A DNA stretch of 52,675 bases from JAKQDH01 sp029558835 (lineage in GTDB: Bacteria > Planctomycetota > Phycisphaerae > UBA1845). Where the stretch lies: positions 1 to 52,675 of the forward strand of contig DAOQSN010000037.1 in NCBI GenBank assembly GCA_035356615.1, given 5' to 3'. Made by a program: the position numbers and the translations under genes. The notes under the pieces were generated by a model. It had not been told where the DNA came from and did no database searches. It saw nothing but the letters and a program-made list of their open reading frames with translations. Positions 15,615 through 25,213 of the stretch are shown here, one piece after another. Every line of letters starts with the position of its first letter. Position 1 is the first letter of the stretch.

Positions 15615-17210
15615 ATGATCGCACACCACGAGAACCAAGTCGAGGCCCGCCGGCAGGCGATTCAGTTGGAGATCGACTCCCGGCGGTCCGCGGCCGAAAG
15701 AAACAGACTTGGCCAATTCGCCACCCCGAACGCGCTCGCCGTGGAGATCGCGCAGTACGTCGCGACGCTCCTGGACCGCAAGACCGACGGCATCCGCTTC
15801 GCCGACCCGGCGATCGGAACCGGCAGCTTCTTTTCCGCCGCGCTCACGGTGTTCGGGCGAAAGCGCATCGCCAGTGCTGTCGGCATCGAACTCGATCCCG
15901 CATTCTGCGCTGCGGCCCGGGAGCTCTGGGGCGACGCCGGGCTTGAAATCGTGGGTGGCGATTTCACGCGCATCGTCGCCAGCCCATCCCACCCGCGCGC
16001 TCCAAACCTCATTCTGGCGAACCCGCCCTACGTACGGCACCACCACTTGACGCGCGAGGACAAGGAGCGTCTGCAAGCGCTGGCGCATCACCTGACAGGC
16101 GTCCAAGTCAACGGGCTTGCCGGGTTGTACGTTTATTTCCTTCTTCTCACCACGGCGTGGATGGAAGAGGGCGGCTGGGCGGCATGGCTCGTCCCATCGG
16201 AGTTCATGGACGTGAACTACGGAGCGGCGCTCAAACGCTTCCTCACGGACTGCGTGACGCTCGTCCGCGTGCATCGTTTTGACGCCGAAGATGTTCAGTT
16301 TGGCGACGCCCTGGTCTCCTCCGTCGTCCTGGTGTTGCACAAGGCAGCGCCGCCACGCGGGCACACCGTGGAGTTTACCTTCGGTGGCACGATGGCCCGC
16401 CCACACGCCCGCGAAGGCGTCGCGCTCGACCGACTGCGCGACGCACGCAAGTGGACCGTGTATCCCGAGCACGCCGGGAACGACCGTCGCACGTCCGCAA
16501 ACGGCGAAGGCTTAACACTCGCGGACTTGTTCCGAATCCAACGGGGGATTGCCACGGGCAGCAACAAGTTCTTCGTTCTGGAGCGGGCCGACGCGACCCG
16601 ACGCGGGCTACCGAAGAAGTTTCTGCGCCCCATCCTCCCCAGCCCTCGCCACCTCAAGGCGACGATCATCAATGCTAACGAGGATGGCTACCCGCTGATT
16701 GCCCCACAGCTCTGCGTCCTAGATTGCGACCTGCCGGAGCATGTCGTTGAGGACAAGTACCCGGCCCTTTGGGCATACCTGCAAACCGCTGAGGCGTTGG
16801 GGATCAAAGACGGCTATCTCGTCGGCAGGCGCACGCCCTGGTACAAGCAGGAGCAACGGTCGCCTGCGCCTTTTCTGTGCACGTACATGGGTCGGGGCGC
16901 CGACGAGAAGCAGCCGTTTCGTTTCATCTTGAACCGTTCGGCCGCCATCGCGACGAACCTGTACCTCATGCTGCATCCACAGCCCAGGCTGGCCGCCATA
17001 TTGCGCCAGCAACCAGACGGCAACACAACGATCCACGAACTCCTGCAACGTGTCACCGGGCACGAGCTGCGCGGCGAGGGACGAGTCTACGGCGGCGGGC
17101 TCCACAAGATCGAGCCAAGCGAGCTAGGGCGCATTTCCGCAGCCGCCTTTGTCGAGCGCTGGCCGTGCCTGGAGTCCACGGTCCAACGCCAAGTAGAGCT
17201 CTTCGCTTGA
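15615..17210 (+). CDS. Adenine-specific DNA methyltransferase of the XamI-like system
   Basis: The 531-residue product starts at ATG 15615, directly behind the endonuclease gene. AdoMet-binding motif I is FADPAIGTGSFF (about residues 63-73), followed by the acidic loop GIELDPAF. The catalytic motif IV is LANPPYVRHHHL (NPPY at 136-139), typical of N6-adenine methylases of the gamma/Eco57I-like class. The remaining 380 residues, including RGIATGSNKFFVL and GRRTPWYKQEQRSPAPF, form the target-recognition half. It should methylate the sequence cut by the upstream enzyme and so protect host DNA. GTCGAC sites are present in the window (for example 18163-18168 and 18220-18225), so protection would be needed if that is the target. 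Confidence 0.9.
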   Translation: MIAHHENQVEARRQAIQLEIDSRRSAAERNRLGQFATPNALAVEIAQYVATLLDRKTDGIRFADPAIGTGSFFSAALTVFGRKRIASAVGIELDPAFCAAARELWGDAGLEIVGGDFTRIVASPSHPRAPNLILANPPYVRHHHLTREDKERLQALAHHLTGVQVNGLAGLYVYFLLLTTAWMEEGGWAAWLVPSEFMDVNYGAALKRFLTDCVTLVRVHRFDAEDVQFGDALVSSVVLVLHKAAPPRGHTVEFTFGGTMARPHAREGVALDRLRDARKWTVYPEHAGNDRRTSANGEGLTLADLFRIQRGIATGSNKFFVLERADATRRGLPKKFLRPILPSPRHLKATIINANEDGYPLIAPQLCVLDCDLPEHVVEDKYPALWAYLQTAEALGIKDGYLVGRRTPWYKQEQRSPAPFLCTYMGRGADEKQPFRFILNRSAAIATNLYLMLHPQPRLAAILRQQPDGNTTIHELLQRVTGHELRGEGRVYGGGLHKIEPSELGRISAAAFVERWPCLESTVQRQVELFA

Positions 17211-17397
17211 CTTGCACCTCCCCCCGGACGCCCCTGGAGTGGGGGCGACCGCCATTTGGAATGGGCCCCAGGGCTCCCTACGATTCCCCAGCCGGATTGG
17301 CGGTACCAGATGATGCAGGGCAGGAGGACGACCCGTGGCGAGAGAACGTCGCCCGCGTCGTTCGTGGTGTCCGCCCGCTCAGCAGGAAGGAAGAGGT

Positions 17398-19623
17398 ATG
17401 ACTCTACCCGCACGTACGCCCGCAACCGCAGCCACGCTCACCACCAATCGCCTCATCCACGCCACCAGTCCGTACCTGCTCCAGCACGCTCACAACCCCG
17501 TGGACTGGTACGAATGGGGCCCGGAGGCACTGGAGAAGGCCCGGCGCGAGGACAAGCCGATCTTCCTGAGCATCGGCTATGCCGCGTGCCACTGGTGCCA
17601 TGTCATGGGGCACGAGACGTTCGAGTCCGGGGAGGCGGCGGGCGTGCTCAACGCCCACTTCGTCAGCATCAAGGTGGACCGCGAGGAGCGACCCGACCTT
17701 GACGAAATCTACATGGCCTATACGCAGGCTTCCACGGGACGCGGCGGCTGGCCCATGAATGTCTGGCTCACGCCCGACGGCACGCCGTTCTACGCCGGCA
17801 CGTACTTCCCGCGACCGCAATTCGTGGCCCTCTGCACGCAGATCGCCGAGCTGTGGCAGACGCAGCGCAATACCATCACCGACGGGCGCGCCGACGTACA
17901 CGCGTTCTTCGCCCGCTGGGCCGATCCGACCGGCATCGCAACTGGCGCAACTGACACGCCAGCCGGCGCCGGGGGCGACGCCCGTCCGCTCCCTCATCCC
18001 GACCTGTGTCGGGACGGTTCGGATCCGCGCCCTCCACGCGGGCACGGTGACCTGGTGTCGCGGCAGCTCGTGGACCAGGGCGCCCGCGTGCTGGCCGCCC
18101 ACGTGGACCGCACGCACGGCGGCTTCAGCAGCAACGGCAACAAGTTCCCGCCGAGCCTGGCGGTCGACCTCATGCTGCGGGTCCACCGGCGTACCGGCAA
18201 CCCCGACTTGGCGGCGGCCGTCGACGTGACGCTCACGCACATGGCCCGCGGCGGCATCTTCGACCACGTGGCCGGCGGCATCTGCCGTTATAGCACCGAT
18301 CCGCAGTGGCTGGTGCCGCACTTCGAGAAGATGCTCTACGACCAGGCCCTCGTCAGCTCGGCCTACCTGGACGCGTATCAGGTGACCGGGAACCCGCTCT
18401 ACGCCCGCACGGCCCGCGAAATCCTGAATTACGTGCTCGCGGACTTGCAGGCGCCGGACGGCGGTTTCTACTCGAGCCGCGACGCCGACAGTGAAGGCAT
18501 GGAAGGGGCGTACTACATCTGGACCAAAGACGAGGTCACGCGCATCCTGGGGGAGGAAGATGCGCCGCTGTGCTGTGCGTACTTCGACATCACCGACGCC
18601 GGCAACTGGTCCGATGCCCTCAGCCACGCCCCGCCGGGCCCCAGGAACATCCTGCACGTCAGCAAGCCGCCGGAGGCCTTCGCCCGGATGCACGGGCTGA
18701 GCGTCGAGGAACTGGAACTGCGGATCGAGACTTGGCGTGCCAAGCTGCGCGAGGCACGGACCCAGCGGGTGCCCCCGGGTTTGGACGACAAGGTCCTCAC
18801 CGCCTGGAACGGCCTGATGATCGCCAGCCTGGCCAAGGGCGCCCGGACCCTCGACGAACCGAAGTTCGCGCACGCTGCCGCCCGCGCTGCGGATTTCATC
18901 CTCGAGCACCTGCGTCGCGATGGACGCCTGCTGCGTACCTACCGCAATGGCACCGCGCGCCTGCCGGGGTACCTCGACGACTACGCCTTCTTCATCGAGG
19001 GCCTGCTCAACCTCTACGAGGCCGACTTCGACCGGCGCTGGCTGGCTGAGGCCGTCGCCCTCAACGAGGTGCTGACGAAGCACTACCGCAACCCAGCAGA
19101 CGGTACCTTCTTCTTCACGGCCGACGATGCCGAGCCGCTGCTGGTCCGCTCGAAAAGCCCGCAGGACGGTGCGTTGCCCTCGGGTAACTCGGTCCACGCC
19201 CTGAACCTGCTGCGTCTGGCCGCGCTGCTCGGACGGGATGAATACCGGCAGCGGGCGGCTGCCATCCTCCGCGCGTTCGCCCCGTTGGCCGAGCGGTCAC
19301 CGGCCGCCTTCGAGCGTCTCCTCTGTGCCGCCGACTTCTACCACGACCGAGTCCCGGAGGTCGTCATCGCGGGCGATCCGGGCCGGGCGGACACCCAAGC
19401 CCTCCTGCGCGTCATCCGCCGGCCATACCTTCCCAACAAGGTCGTGCTGCACACCCTGGGCACCGACCGCCAGCCGGTCGGGGACGAACGACTCCAGCTC
19501 CCCCAGCTCTTGGGCAAGGGGCCCGTCCACGGCCGGGCGGCCGCGTTCGTATGCGTGGACCGCGTGTGCCGGCCGCCAGTGACCACACCCCAGGAACTGG
19601 CGAAGTTGCTGGACGCTCGTTAG
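17398..19623 (+). CDS. Thioredoxin-domain protein of the YyaL/SSP411 (DUF255) family
   Basis: The 741-residue product starts at ATG 17398 behind GGAAGAGG. It opens with the family signature NRLIHATSPYLLQHAHNPVD and a thioredoxin-like fold whose active site is CHWC (Cys64 and Cys67 in SIGYAACHWCHVM). The C-terminal two thirds resemble an alpha/alpha six-hairpin barrel (FDHVAGGICRYSTDPQWLVP, HFEKMLYDQA). The biochemical role of the family is unsettled. Residues about 185-219 are a Gly/Pro/Arg/His-rich stretch, encoded around the perfect hairpin at 17997-18014, that looks inserted between the two domains. The gene follows the methylase by about 190 bp. Confidence 0.9.
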   Translation: MTLPARTPATAATLTTNRLIHATSPYLLQHAHNPVDWYEWGPEALEKARREDKPIFLSIGYAACHWCHVMGHETFESGEAAGVLNAHFVSIKVDREERPDLDEIYMAYTQASTGRGGWPMNVWLTPDGTPFYAGTYFPRPQFVALCTQIAELWQTQRNTITDGRADVHAFFARWADPTGIATGATDTPAGAGGDARPLPHPDLCRDGSDPRPPRGHGDLVSRQLVDQGARVLAAHVDRTHGGFSSNGNKFPPSLAVDLMLRVHRRTGNPDLAAAVDVTLTHMARGGIFDHVAGGICRYSTDPQWLVPHFEKMLYDQALVSSAYLDAYQVTGNPLYARTAREILNYVLADLQAPDGGFYSSRDADSEGMEGAYYIWTKDEVTRILGEEDAPLCCAYFDITDAGNWSDALSHAPPGPRNILHVSKPPEAFARMHGLSVEELELRIETWRAKLREARTQRVPPGLDDKVLTAWNGLMIASLAKGARTLDEPKFAHAAARAADFILEHLRRDGRLLRTYRNGTARLPGYLDDYAFFIEGLLNLYEADFDRRWLAEAVALNEVLTKHYRNPADGTFFFTADDAEPLLVRSKSPQDGALPSGNSVHALNLLRLAALLGRDEYRQRAAAILRAFAPLAERSPAAFERLLCAADFYHDRVPEVVIAGDPGRADTQALLRVIRRPYLPNKVVLHTLGTDRQPVGDERLQLPQLLGKGPVHGRAAAFVCVDRVCRPPVTTPQELAKLLDAR
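17997..18014. repeat. Perfect hairpin inside a coding region
   Basis: TCCCGAC-CTGT-GTCGGGA is a 7-bp perfect stem. It lies within the low-complexity insert of the DUF255 gene and keeps the frame open. Confidence 0.7.
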
Positions 19624-19714
19624 CATAGACTGGTGGTCGCGGCTGGCGCCCCGGTCGGGGAAGGAGCCCCCGCCGCCGGTGCGGCCGGTCGGTTCAGCTC
19701 GAGGAGTCCCAATC

Positions 19715-20350
19715 ATGGCACATCTACTCGGCAGACTGAGTATAGCTGGCGCGCTGGCGGTGATCCTGGCAGGAGTCAGCCCGAGGCAACAGCAGCCGCC
19801 TCCGCAACGAGAGTCCAGCGGCCAAGCTACCGACTCGAAGACGGATACGCCGCCCGCCCAGGAGCAGGCCCAACCTCCACAGGAAGGGACGCCGCCGCCG
19901 GCAACCTCACCCGCAACGCCCGCCGCGGGAGCAAAGGATCCCTGGGATAGCCCGACGGCCGAGGACATGGTCGAGGAGTTGCGCCGGCAGCGCCCTGCCA
20001 GCGAGATCATCCGACCCAACGCCCCGGACACCGGTGATGCCGCCCCGCGGACGGCCGGACCGCGGACGCTGCTGCCGGAGGGTACGCCGATCGTCAGTCG
20101 CGCCGGGCGCGTGGTCCGCGACGGCATCTGGTGGACGTTGGTGTTTGAGTCGGACCACCCCGAGCACCCTGAGCCGCCGATCCGCATCCTGCCCAACAGC
20201 AGTCTCGAAGTCATGGCGCGGATGGCGGAGACGATCCCGACGGGCCTCGTGTTCATCGTGTCGGGCGAAGTGACTGAGTTCGAGGGCCAGAACTACTTGC
20301 TCGTGCGGGTGTTCATGCGGCGGCAGGAGTCCGGGAACCTGACGAAGTAG
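19715..20350 (+). CDS. Exported hypothetical protein with Pro-rich linker
   Basis: The 211-residue product starts at ATG 19715 behind GAGGAG. A signal peptide or N-terminal membrane anchor (LSIAGALAVILAGVSP) is followed by about 60 residues rich in Pro, Gln, Ala and Thr, then a compact domain of about 120 residues (PEGTPIVSRAGRVVRDGIWW onward) with alternating strands ending in ENYLLVRVFMRR-like sequence. I do not recognise the family. The layout is that of a periplasmic domain on a flexible tether. It lies 92 bp after the DUF255 gene in the same direction and may be co-transcribed. Confidence 0.8.
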   Translation: MAHLLGRLSIAGALAVILAGVSPRQQQPPPQRESSGQATDSKTDTPPAQEQAQPPQEGTPPPATSPATPAAGAKDPWDSPTAEDMVEELRRQRPASEIIRPNAPDTGDAAPRTAGPRTLLPEGTPIVSRAGRVVRDGIWWTLVFESDHPEHPEPPIRILPNSSLEVMARMAETIPTGLVFIVSGEVTEFEGQNYLLVRVFMRRQESGNLTK

Positions 20351-20746
20351 CGGGCGCGGCTGGCGGGCCTTCGGCAAGCCCGATACCCCTCAGCATGCCA
20401 TGTGCAACTGCGTCCCCCTGGAATGGCACGCGTGCGCGCCGCATGCCGCAAGCCGCGGGACCTTCGCCACCTGCCGCTGCAGTGCCAAGTTACTGCCCCC
20501 CGCCGGCGGATGACCATGGCACGCAGACCCCTTACCGCCGAGGCAGGGTTCGTCATTGTGGCCGGCGCTATGCTCGCGGCGGAGCTTTGTCAAGCTGCCC
20601 GCGGCGACTTTCGCCTGTTCCATGCTGCGCGACGTGCGGCTTGAATAGCGCGCCGCGGCGCGCCTAGAATCGGCGCCGAGCGGAAACCGGCGGCGTGGCG
20701 CACGCCTCCCCGCCTGCGGCAAGGTGCCAGCCAGGAGTGGAAAGCC
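20351..20746. other. Spacer, no gene supported
   Basis: Short overlapping frames on both strands have no recognisable content. No clear terminator or repeat family member is visible. Confidence 0.4.
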
Positions 20747-21013
20747 ATGACGACAACCATCGACTCGCTGCGGCAGCATCAACTGATCATTCTGCGGCGA
20801 CTGCGCGGTGGCCCGCTCACCGAGTTTGAGCTGGTCAGCGAGGTGGTAGCCAGCACGGGTTTCACGGTCGAGCAGGCCATGGACAGAATGGCCGAGTGGC
20901 TCGACGAACTCCGCCAGGAAGGGTTGCTCTGGGCGGGCGCCTTGACGAATGCCAACGGTCAGACGATGTGGGCGGCCGCCCTCACCCGTCGAGGACAGGA
21001 GTTGGTCGCGTAG
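20747..21013 (+). CDS. Small winged-helix-like protein, hypothetical
   Basis: The 88-residue product is preceded by CAGGAG at good spacing. LRQHQLIILRRLRGGPLTEF, then a long helix AMDRMAEWLDELRQEGLLW and a short hairpin ending LTRRGQELVA, follow the pattern of a minimal winged-helix DNA-binding fold. It could be a small transcriptional regulator, but no target or partner is evident and the neighbours are separated by several hundred bases. Confidence 0.65.
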   Translation: MTTTIDSLRQHQLIILRRLRGGPLTEFELVSEVVASTGFTVEQAMDRMAEWLDELRQEGLLWAGALTNANGQTMWAAALTRRGQELVA

Positions 21014-21640
21014 CAGTCCATCGAGGACTCACTTTCAATCGAGTTCGACTCCCGGCGGGGCGTGCGACGCGCACGCCCCGCTGTTTATGTAGCGTTGCCC
21101 CCCACGGGCGACGTGGAGGGCAGCAACGCCGGGACAGTCACGCCCCCCGAGCGATGGAGGGAGACCCAGAGTGGTCCCGCCCCCAGGGCCTCGAGTGTGT
21201 GGTCGGCGTCTCCGATGTCCGCGGGTGCCATGCTTCCCCGCGACGGGAGTCGCGGGTGGCATCCAGCCCACATGCCCACCCCCGCCTGCGGCGGGCGAGG
21301 GCATGGCACCCACGCCAGGCACGTACGGCCTGGAGGGCCCGGCGATCCCGGCACTCCGGGATACGCCCCCCGGGCGAGGCTGCAAGGGGCCACCCGGACG
21401 GCGGGCGGGGCCGGTCAGCCCCCTCACGAGCGTGCGGGGGACGTGACGCACGCTCGCTTCGCCCGGGCCAGTCCGGACACTCCGGACGACGCCAACCCTA
21501 CACGCCGACCGTCCCCCCCTTGTCACACACCTGCCGGAGGCCGGGTTGCTGAGGCTGACTTCCACGGCGGCCGGGCGGGATGGTACCATTCCTGCGAAGC
21601 GCTCCGCCGGCAAGCACGCTTGGGACTTGGGAGAGGATCC
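21014..21640. other. Spacer with a family C composite repeat
   Basis: No gene is supported. The main content is the family C unit at 21221-21315. The sigma factor reading frame stays open through this stretch, but the translation is low-complexity and the supported start is at 21641. Confidence 0.45.
21221..21315 (+). repeat. Family C composite repeat (copy 1)
   Basis: The outer inverted ends GGGTGCCATGC and GCATGGCACCC enclose two hairpins: CCCCGCGAC-GGGA-GTCGCGGG and CCCCCGCC-TGC-GGCGGGCGAGG. Related units lie at 35495-35606 and, inverted, at 51677-51808. The upstream flank (CGGCGTCTCCGATGTCCGCG) is also recognisably similar to those copies. Confidence 0.8.
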
Positions 21641-22255
21641 ATGGCACCCGCGCCGCCCGATAAGCTGAGCGTCCTGATTGGCCGGGCACAGCAGCATGAT
21701 GAAGAGGCTCTGGCTGCCCTGTTGGATGCCTACTCAGAACGGCTCCTGGGGTCCGTGCGGGCTGAGTTGGGCGAGCGACTGCGGCAGCGGCTGGAGTCGC
21801 AGGACGTGATGCAGCAGGTGTACCTGGACGCGCTGGGCAGCATCGAGCAGTTCGTGGACCGGGGGCCGGACAGTTTCTTCGCGTGGCTGCGGCGTATCGC
21901 GGTCAACCGCATCTGCGACTTCGACCGCAAGGCGTTCCAGACGACCAAACGGGGGGGCGAGGTCCGGGCGGGTGATTTGCAGGGAGGCAACACGATGGGA
22001 CCGCTATTGGACGCCCTGGGAGGGACGGTAAGCACGCCGAGCGAGGTGGTCGGGCGGGCGGAGCGCGCCCGGCTGCTGCAGCAGTCGCTGGACCAGCTTA
22101 CCGAGGACCAGCGCGAGGTCATCCAGTTACGCTACCTGCGCCAATTGAATGTCGCCGAGACAGCGGCGAAGATGGATCGGACTGAGCGGGCCGTGCGCAG
22201 CCTGTGCGTGCGGGCGCTGATCCGTCTTCGGGAGCTGCTGGGCGATGCCGTTTGA
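21641..22255 (+). CDS. ECF-type RNA polymerase sigma factor
   Basis: The 204-residue product starts at ATG 21641 behind GAGAGG. Region 2 is DAYSERLLGSVRAELGERLR through FFAWLRRIAVNRICDFDRKA; region 4 is LDQLTEDQREVIQLRYLRQL with the helix-turn-helix NVAETAAKMDRTERAVRSL. The long insert between regions (GGEVRAGDLQGGNTM) and the QDVMQQVYLDAL stretch are typical of planctomycete ECF factors. No anti-sigma factor is adjacent; instead a Ser/Thr kinase gene overlaps its 3' end by 11 bp, suggesting that phosphorylation controls it. Target promoters are unknown. Confidence 0.93.
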   Translation: MAPAPPDKLSVLIGRAQQHDEEALAALLDAYSERLLGSVRAELGERLRQRLESQDVMQQVYLDALGSIEQFVDRGPDSFFAWLRRIAVNRICDFDRKAFQTTKRGGEVRAGDLQGGNTMGPLLDALGGTVSTPSEVVGRAERARLLQQSLDQLTEDQREVIQLRYLRQLNVAETAAKMDRTERAVRSLCVRALIRLRELLGDAV

Positions 22256-24890
22256 AGGTCCCCACCGCGACGCCTTGCCTCCGCGTGACCCCACCGCCGG
22301 TCGCGCTACGTCGTTGGAAGACGTGCTCGGCAAGTACCTCGACGAGTTGGCCGAGGGACGTAGCCCCGACCAGGAGCGCTACCTGCGGGAGTACCCCGAA
22401 ATGGCGGAAGCGCTGCGCGGGGTGTTCCGCACACTGGCGTTCGTCGAGGCCACCAGCAGGTCGCTCAACGCGGCGAAGCTCGAGCGCGGGCAGCGCCTGG
22501 GCGAGTACGAAATCATACGCGAGGTCGGTCGCGGCGGCATGGGGGTGGTCTACGAGGCGATTCAGACCTCGCTGAATCGGCGGGTGGCGCTGAAGGTCCT
22601 GCCGCCCGGAGCGCTGCTGGCGGAGAACGCGCTGGAACGCTTCGCGCGGGAAGCCTCCACCAGCGGTCGCCTGCACCACACGAACATCGTCCCCATCTAC
22701 GCGGTCGGCGAAGAGCAGGGCATTCACTACTACGCCATGCAGTTCATCGAGGGTCGCTCGCTGGCCGAACACCTCAAGCGCATGCGGGAGAAGGGGACGG
22801 AAGCCGGCCGGGACTACTACCGCCGCGTGGCCCATTGGGGGCAGCAGGTGGCTGACGCCCTCGCCCACGCCCACGCGCAAGGCATCATTCACCGTGACGT
22901 CAAGCCGTCGAACCTGCTGCTGGATGCGCGGGACAACGTCTGGGTATCGGATTTCGGCCTGGCGCGCGGCGACACGCTGGCGACGATCACGCTCACCGGC
23001 GACGTCGTGGGCACGGCCCGCTACATGTCTCCGGAGCAGGCCCGCGGCGGCCGGCGGCAACTCGATGCCCGGACGGACATCTACTCGCTGGGCGCGACGC
23101 TCTACGAGTTGCTGGCGCTGCGGCCGGCCCACGAGGCGGAATCACGGGAGGCGGTGCTCAACCTGATCGCGTTCGCCGATCCAGCCCCGCTGCGCCGGCT
23201 CAACCCCGCCATTCCCCGCGACCTGGAGACGATCGTCGGCAAGTGTATGGAGAAGGAATCGCAGCGGCGTTACGCGCGCGCTGAAGAGGTGGCCGACGAT
23301 TGTCGCCGCTTTCTGGCCGATGAACCCATCCGGGCGCGGCGGACACCGGTCGTCCTCAAGGCCGCTCGCTTCCTCCGTCGCCACCGCTACTACACGCTGG
23401 GGACGGTGCTGGTGATCGCGCTGACGGTGGGCATCCTCGCGCTGGCAACGGAAGTGCGGCAGTTGCGGGGACAGCAGCGCCTCGACGAGGCCTTCACGGC
23501 CATCCTTTTCGAGGCCGACCACACCCGCGGAGCACGCCTGCTCGACGAGGCCGAGTCCTTCGGCATCGACTCCGCGAAGCTGCATCTGTATCGCGGTCTG
23601 ATCCCGCTGTGGGACCGGCAGCCGCACAGCGCCATACCGCCGCTCACGCGGGCGTGGCAGCGCGATCCCGACGACGCCGAGGTCTGCTGCGCCCTCGCCC
23701 TGGCCTATCACGCCACGGGCGATGCCGTCCACGGCGACCACTACCTCCGTCGCGGGGCGGAACTCACCCCCGACACCGCCCTGGCGTGGCTGCTGCGCGG
23801 ACAGGCGCTCTCGGAGATCGGGCGCAGCGGCGCCGGCGAAGCCTACACGCGGGCCCTGGCGATCCGTCCGGATTTTACGCCTGCCATCCGGGCGCGGGCC
23901 GGCGAGCGTGCCAATCGCCTGCTCACGGAGGGGGCGCGGGAGGAACTGGAGCCGATGCTCAACGACTACGAGGCGTGGGTCACGTTCTGGCCCGACGCGG
24001 CCACCTCGTACTCGGCCCGGGCATGGGGGTACCTGTACGCGGCCGCGTATGCCGAAGCGCACCCGGAGCTTGACGGCCGACGAGCACAGTGGCTGGCCGA
24101 CGCCCGGCGCGATCTGGACCATGCCCTGGCGCTGGCGCCGGACTCGTGGATGGTGCTCGCGCGACGCGGAACGCTGGAGCGATACCGCGGTGATTTCCGG
24201 GCCTCGGCGCAGACGCTGGCCGAGGCCATTGCGCTGAATGACGAGCGGGCGGGCGATTCGCACCCCGGCCTGGTTCATCACCGCGTGCTGGCGCTGCACG
24301 CGCTCGGGGAGCTGGAGACGGCCCTCGACGAGATCACGGCCGCGTGCGAAGCATTGCCCTCGTTCGTGCCGGCGCCGCTGCAGCGGGCGGTGCTGCTCGC
24401 CGAACTCGGACGCATCGCGGAGGCACGCAGTCTCTGTCGGGACGCACTCCGGAATCGCTCGACCGGCCTGGCGGGACTCACCATTGCGGCCGCGGTGGCG
24501 GAGTTGCTTGGCGACGCGGAGGCGGCGCGCGCCGCGGTCGAAACCTGGCCACCAGCGGACATTCCGCTCGAAGAATCCGGGCGCGGGGGGTACGGTCCCG
24601 CGCTGAAGTACCTTCGCGGTGAGCTGGACGAACCCGGCTTGCTCGCCGCAGCCCGCGGGCATCCCGGGTGGACCTGTGAATACCAGTTCCTCATCGGCCT
24701 GCGCAGCTTGGGCGGCGGCCGGCGTACGGAAGGTGTGGCCGCGCTCGAGGCGTGCGTAAACACCGGCGTGTTCAGCTACGTCCAATATCGCTTCGCGCAA
24801 GTCTTCCTGGCGCGGGCGCAGAGCCTCCCCGAGTGGCCGGTCTGGTTATCGGGCGTGCCGCAGCCACCGTCCGTACCCGAACTTCACTGA
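22245..24890 (+). CDS. Membrane Ser/Thr protein kinase with C-terminal TPR-like repeats
   Basis: The 881-residue product starts at ATG 22245 inside the last codons of the sigma gene, so the two are translationally coupled. The kinase domain (about 86-360) is complete: Gly loop EVGRGGMGVVYEA, Lys117 in VALKVLPP, catalytic HRDVKPSN (Asp218), DFG at 236-238 and GTARYMSPEQARGG. A single transmembrane helix follows (YYTLGTVLVIALTVGILALA, about 383-402). The remaining 470 residues are helical TPR-like repeats, presumably outside the membrane and sensing a ligand or partner. The N-terminal 80 residues (EDVLGKYLDELAEGRSPDQE) resemble the planctomycete kinase leader that may bind the sigma factor. Together they look like a membrane-signal-to-transcription module. 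Confidence 0.94.
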   Translation: MPFEGPHRDALPPRDPTAGRATSLEDVLGKYLDELAEGRSPDQERYLREYPEMAEALRGVFRTLAFVEATSRSLNAAKLERGQRLGEYEIIREVGRGGMGVVYEAIQTSLNRRVALKVLPPGALLAENALERFAREASTSGRLHHTNIVPIYAVGEEQGIHYYAMQFIEGRSLAEHLKRMREKGTEAGRDYYRRVAHWGQQVADALAHAHAQGIIHRDVKPSNLLLDARDNVWVSDFGLARGDTLATITLTGDVVGTARYMSPEQARGGRRQLDARTDIYSLGATLYELLALRPAHEAESREAVLNLIAFADPAPLRRLNPAIPRDLETIVGKCMEKESQRRYARAEEVADDCRRFLADEPIRARRTPVVLKAARFLRRHRYYTLGTVLVIALTVGILALATEVRQLRGQQRLDEAFTAILFEADHTRGARLLDEAESFGIDSAKLHLYRGLIPLWDRQPHSAIPPLTRAWQRDPDDAEVCCALALAYHATGDAVHGDHYLRRGAELTPDTALAWLLRGQALSEIGRSGAGEAYTRALAIRPDFTPAIRARAGERANRLLTEGAREELEPMLNDYEAWVTFWPDAATSYSARAWGYLYAAAYAEAHPELDGRRAQWLADARRDLDHALALAPDSWMVLARRGTLERYRGDFRASAQTLAEAIALNDERAGDSHPGLVHHRVLALHALGELETALDEITAACEALPSFVPAPLQRAVLLAELGRIAEARSLCRDALRNRSTGLAGLTIAAAVAELLGDAEAARAAVETWPPADIPLEESGRGGYGPALKYLRGELDEPGLLAAARGHPGWTCEYQFLIGLRSLGGGRRTEGVAALEACVNTGVFSYVQYRFAQVFLARAQSLPEWPVWLSGVPQPPSVPELH

Positions 24891-25213
24891 AACCCCGATG
24901 CACCGCGTGGCGCGCCGGCCGGAAACCCGCTTAAGCCGCAGAAGCGAGAGCGGGGTCCACTCCCGAGTTTGCCTGCGCCGTGCAACAACGCGGCCGGACC
25001 ATGCCTCCGGGAAGGCTCTCGCGGCGCCGACCAGGATGATCTCCTCTGCCGCAAGGAGGAAGGAAGCTCGTTCCTGATCACCGGCGTCCGGACGGCAGGA
25101 GGGCGCACGGCAGCAGAACCTGCCGCCTCCGCGGACATTACGGTCGCCCGGCAGCGTCGTCGCGGCCCGGCGCCCGCAAGGACGAAGGTGACGCGATCGA
25201 GGTGGGGAAAGCA
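24891..25213. other. Leader region of the large beta-helix gene
   Basis: No gene is supported. Small inverted repeats occur (CTCCT-CTGCCGCA-AGGAG near 25040 and GGAA-GCTCG-TTCC just after). They might fold as a 5' leader, but no known riboswitch is recognised. Confidence 0.35.

Noticed and set aside
17404..19197. 597-codon open frame on the minus strand
   Set aside because: Antisense to the DUF255 gene, which has a clear start, ribosome-binding site and CHWC motif.
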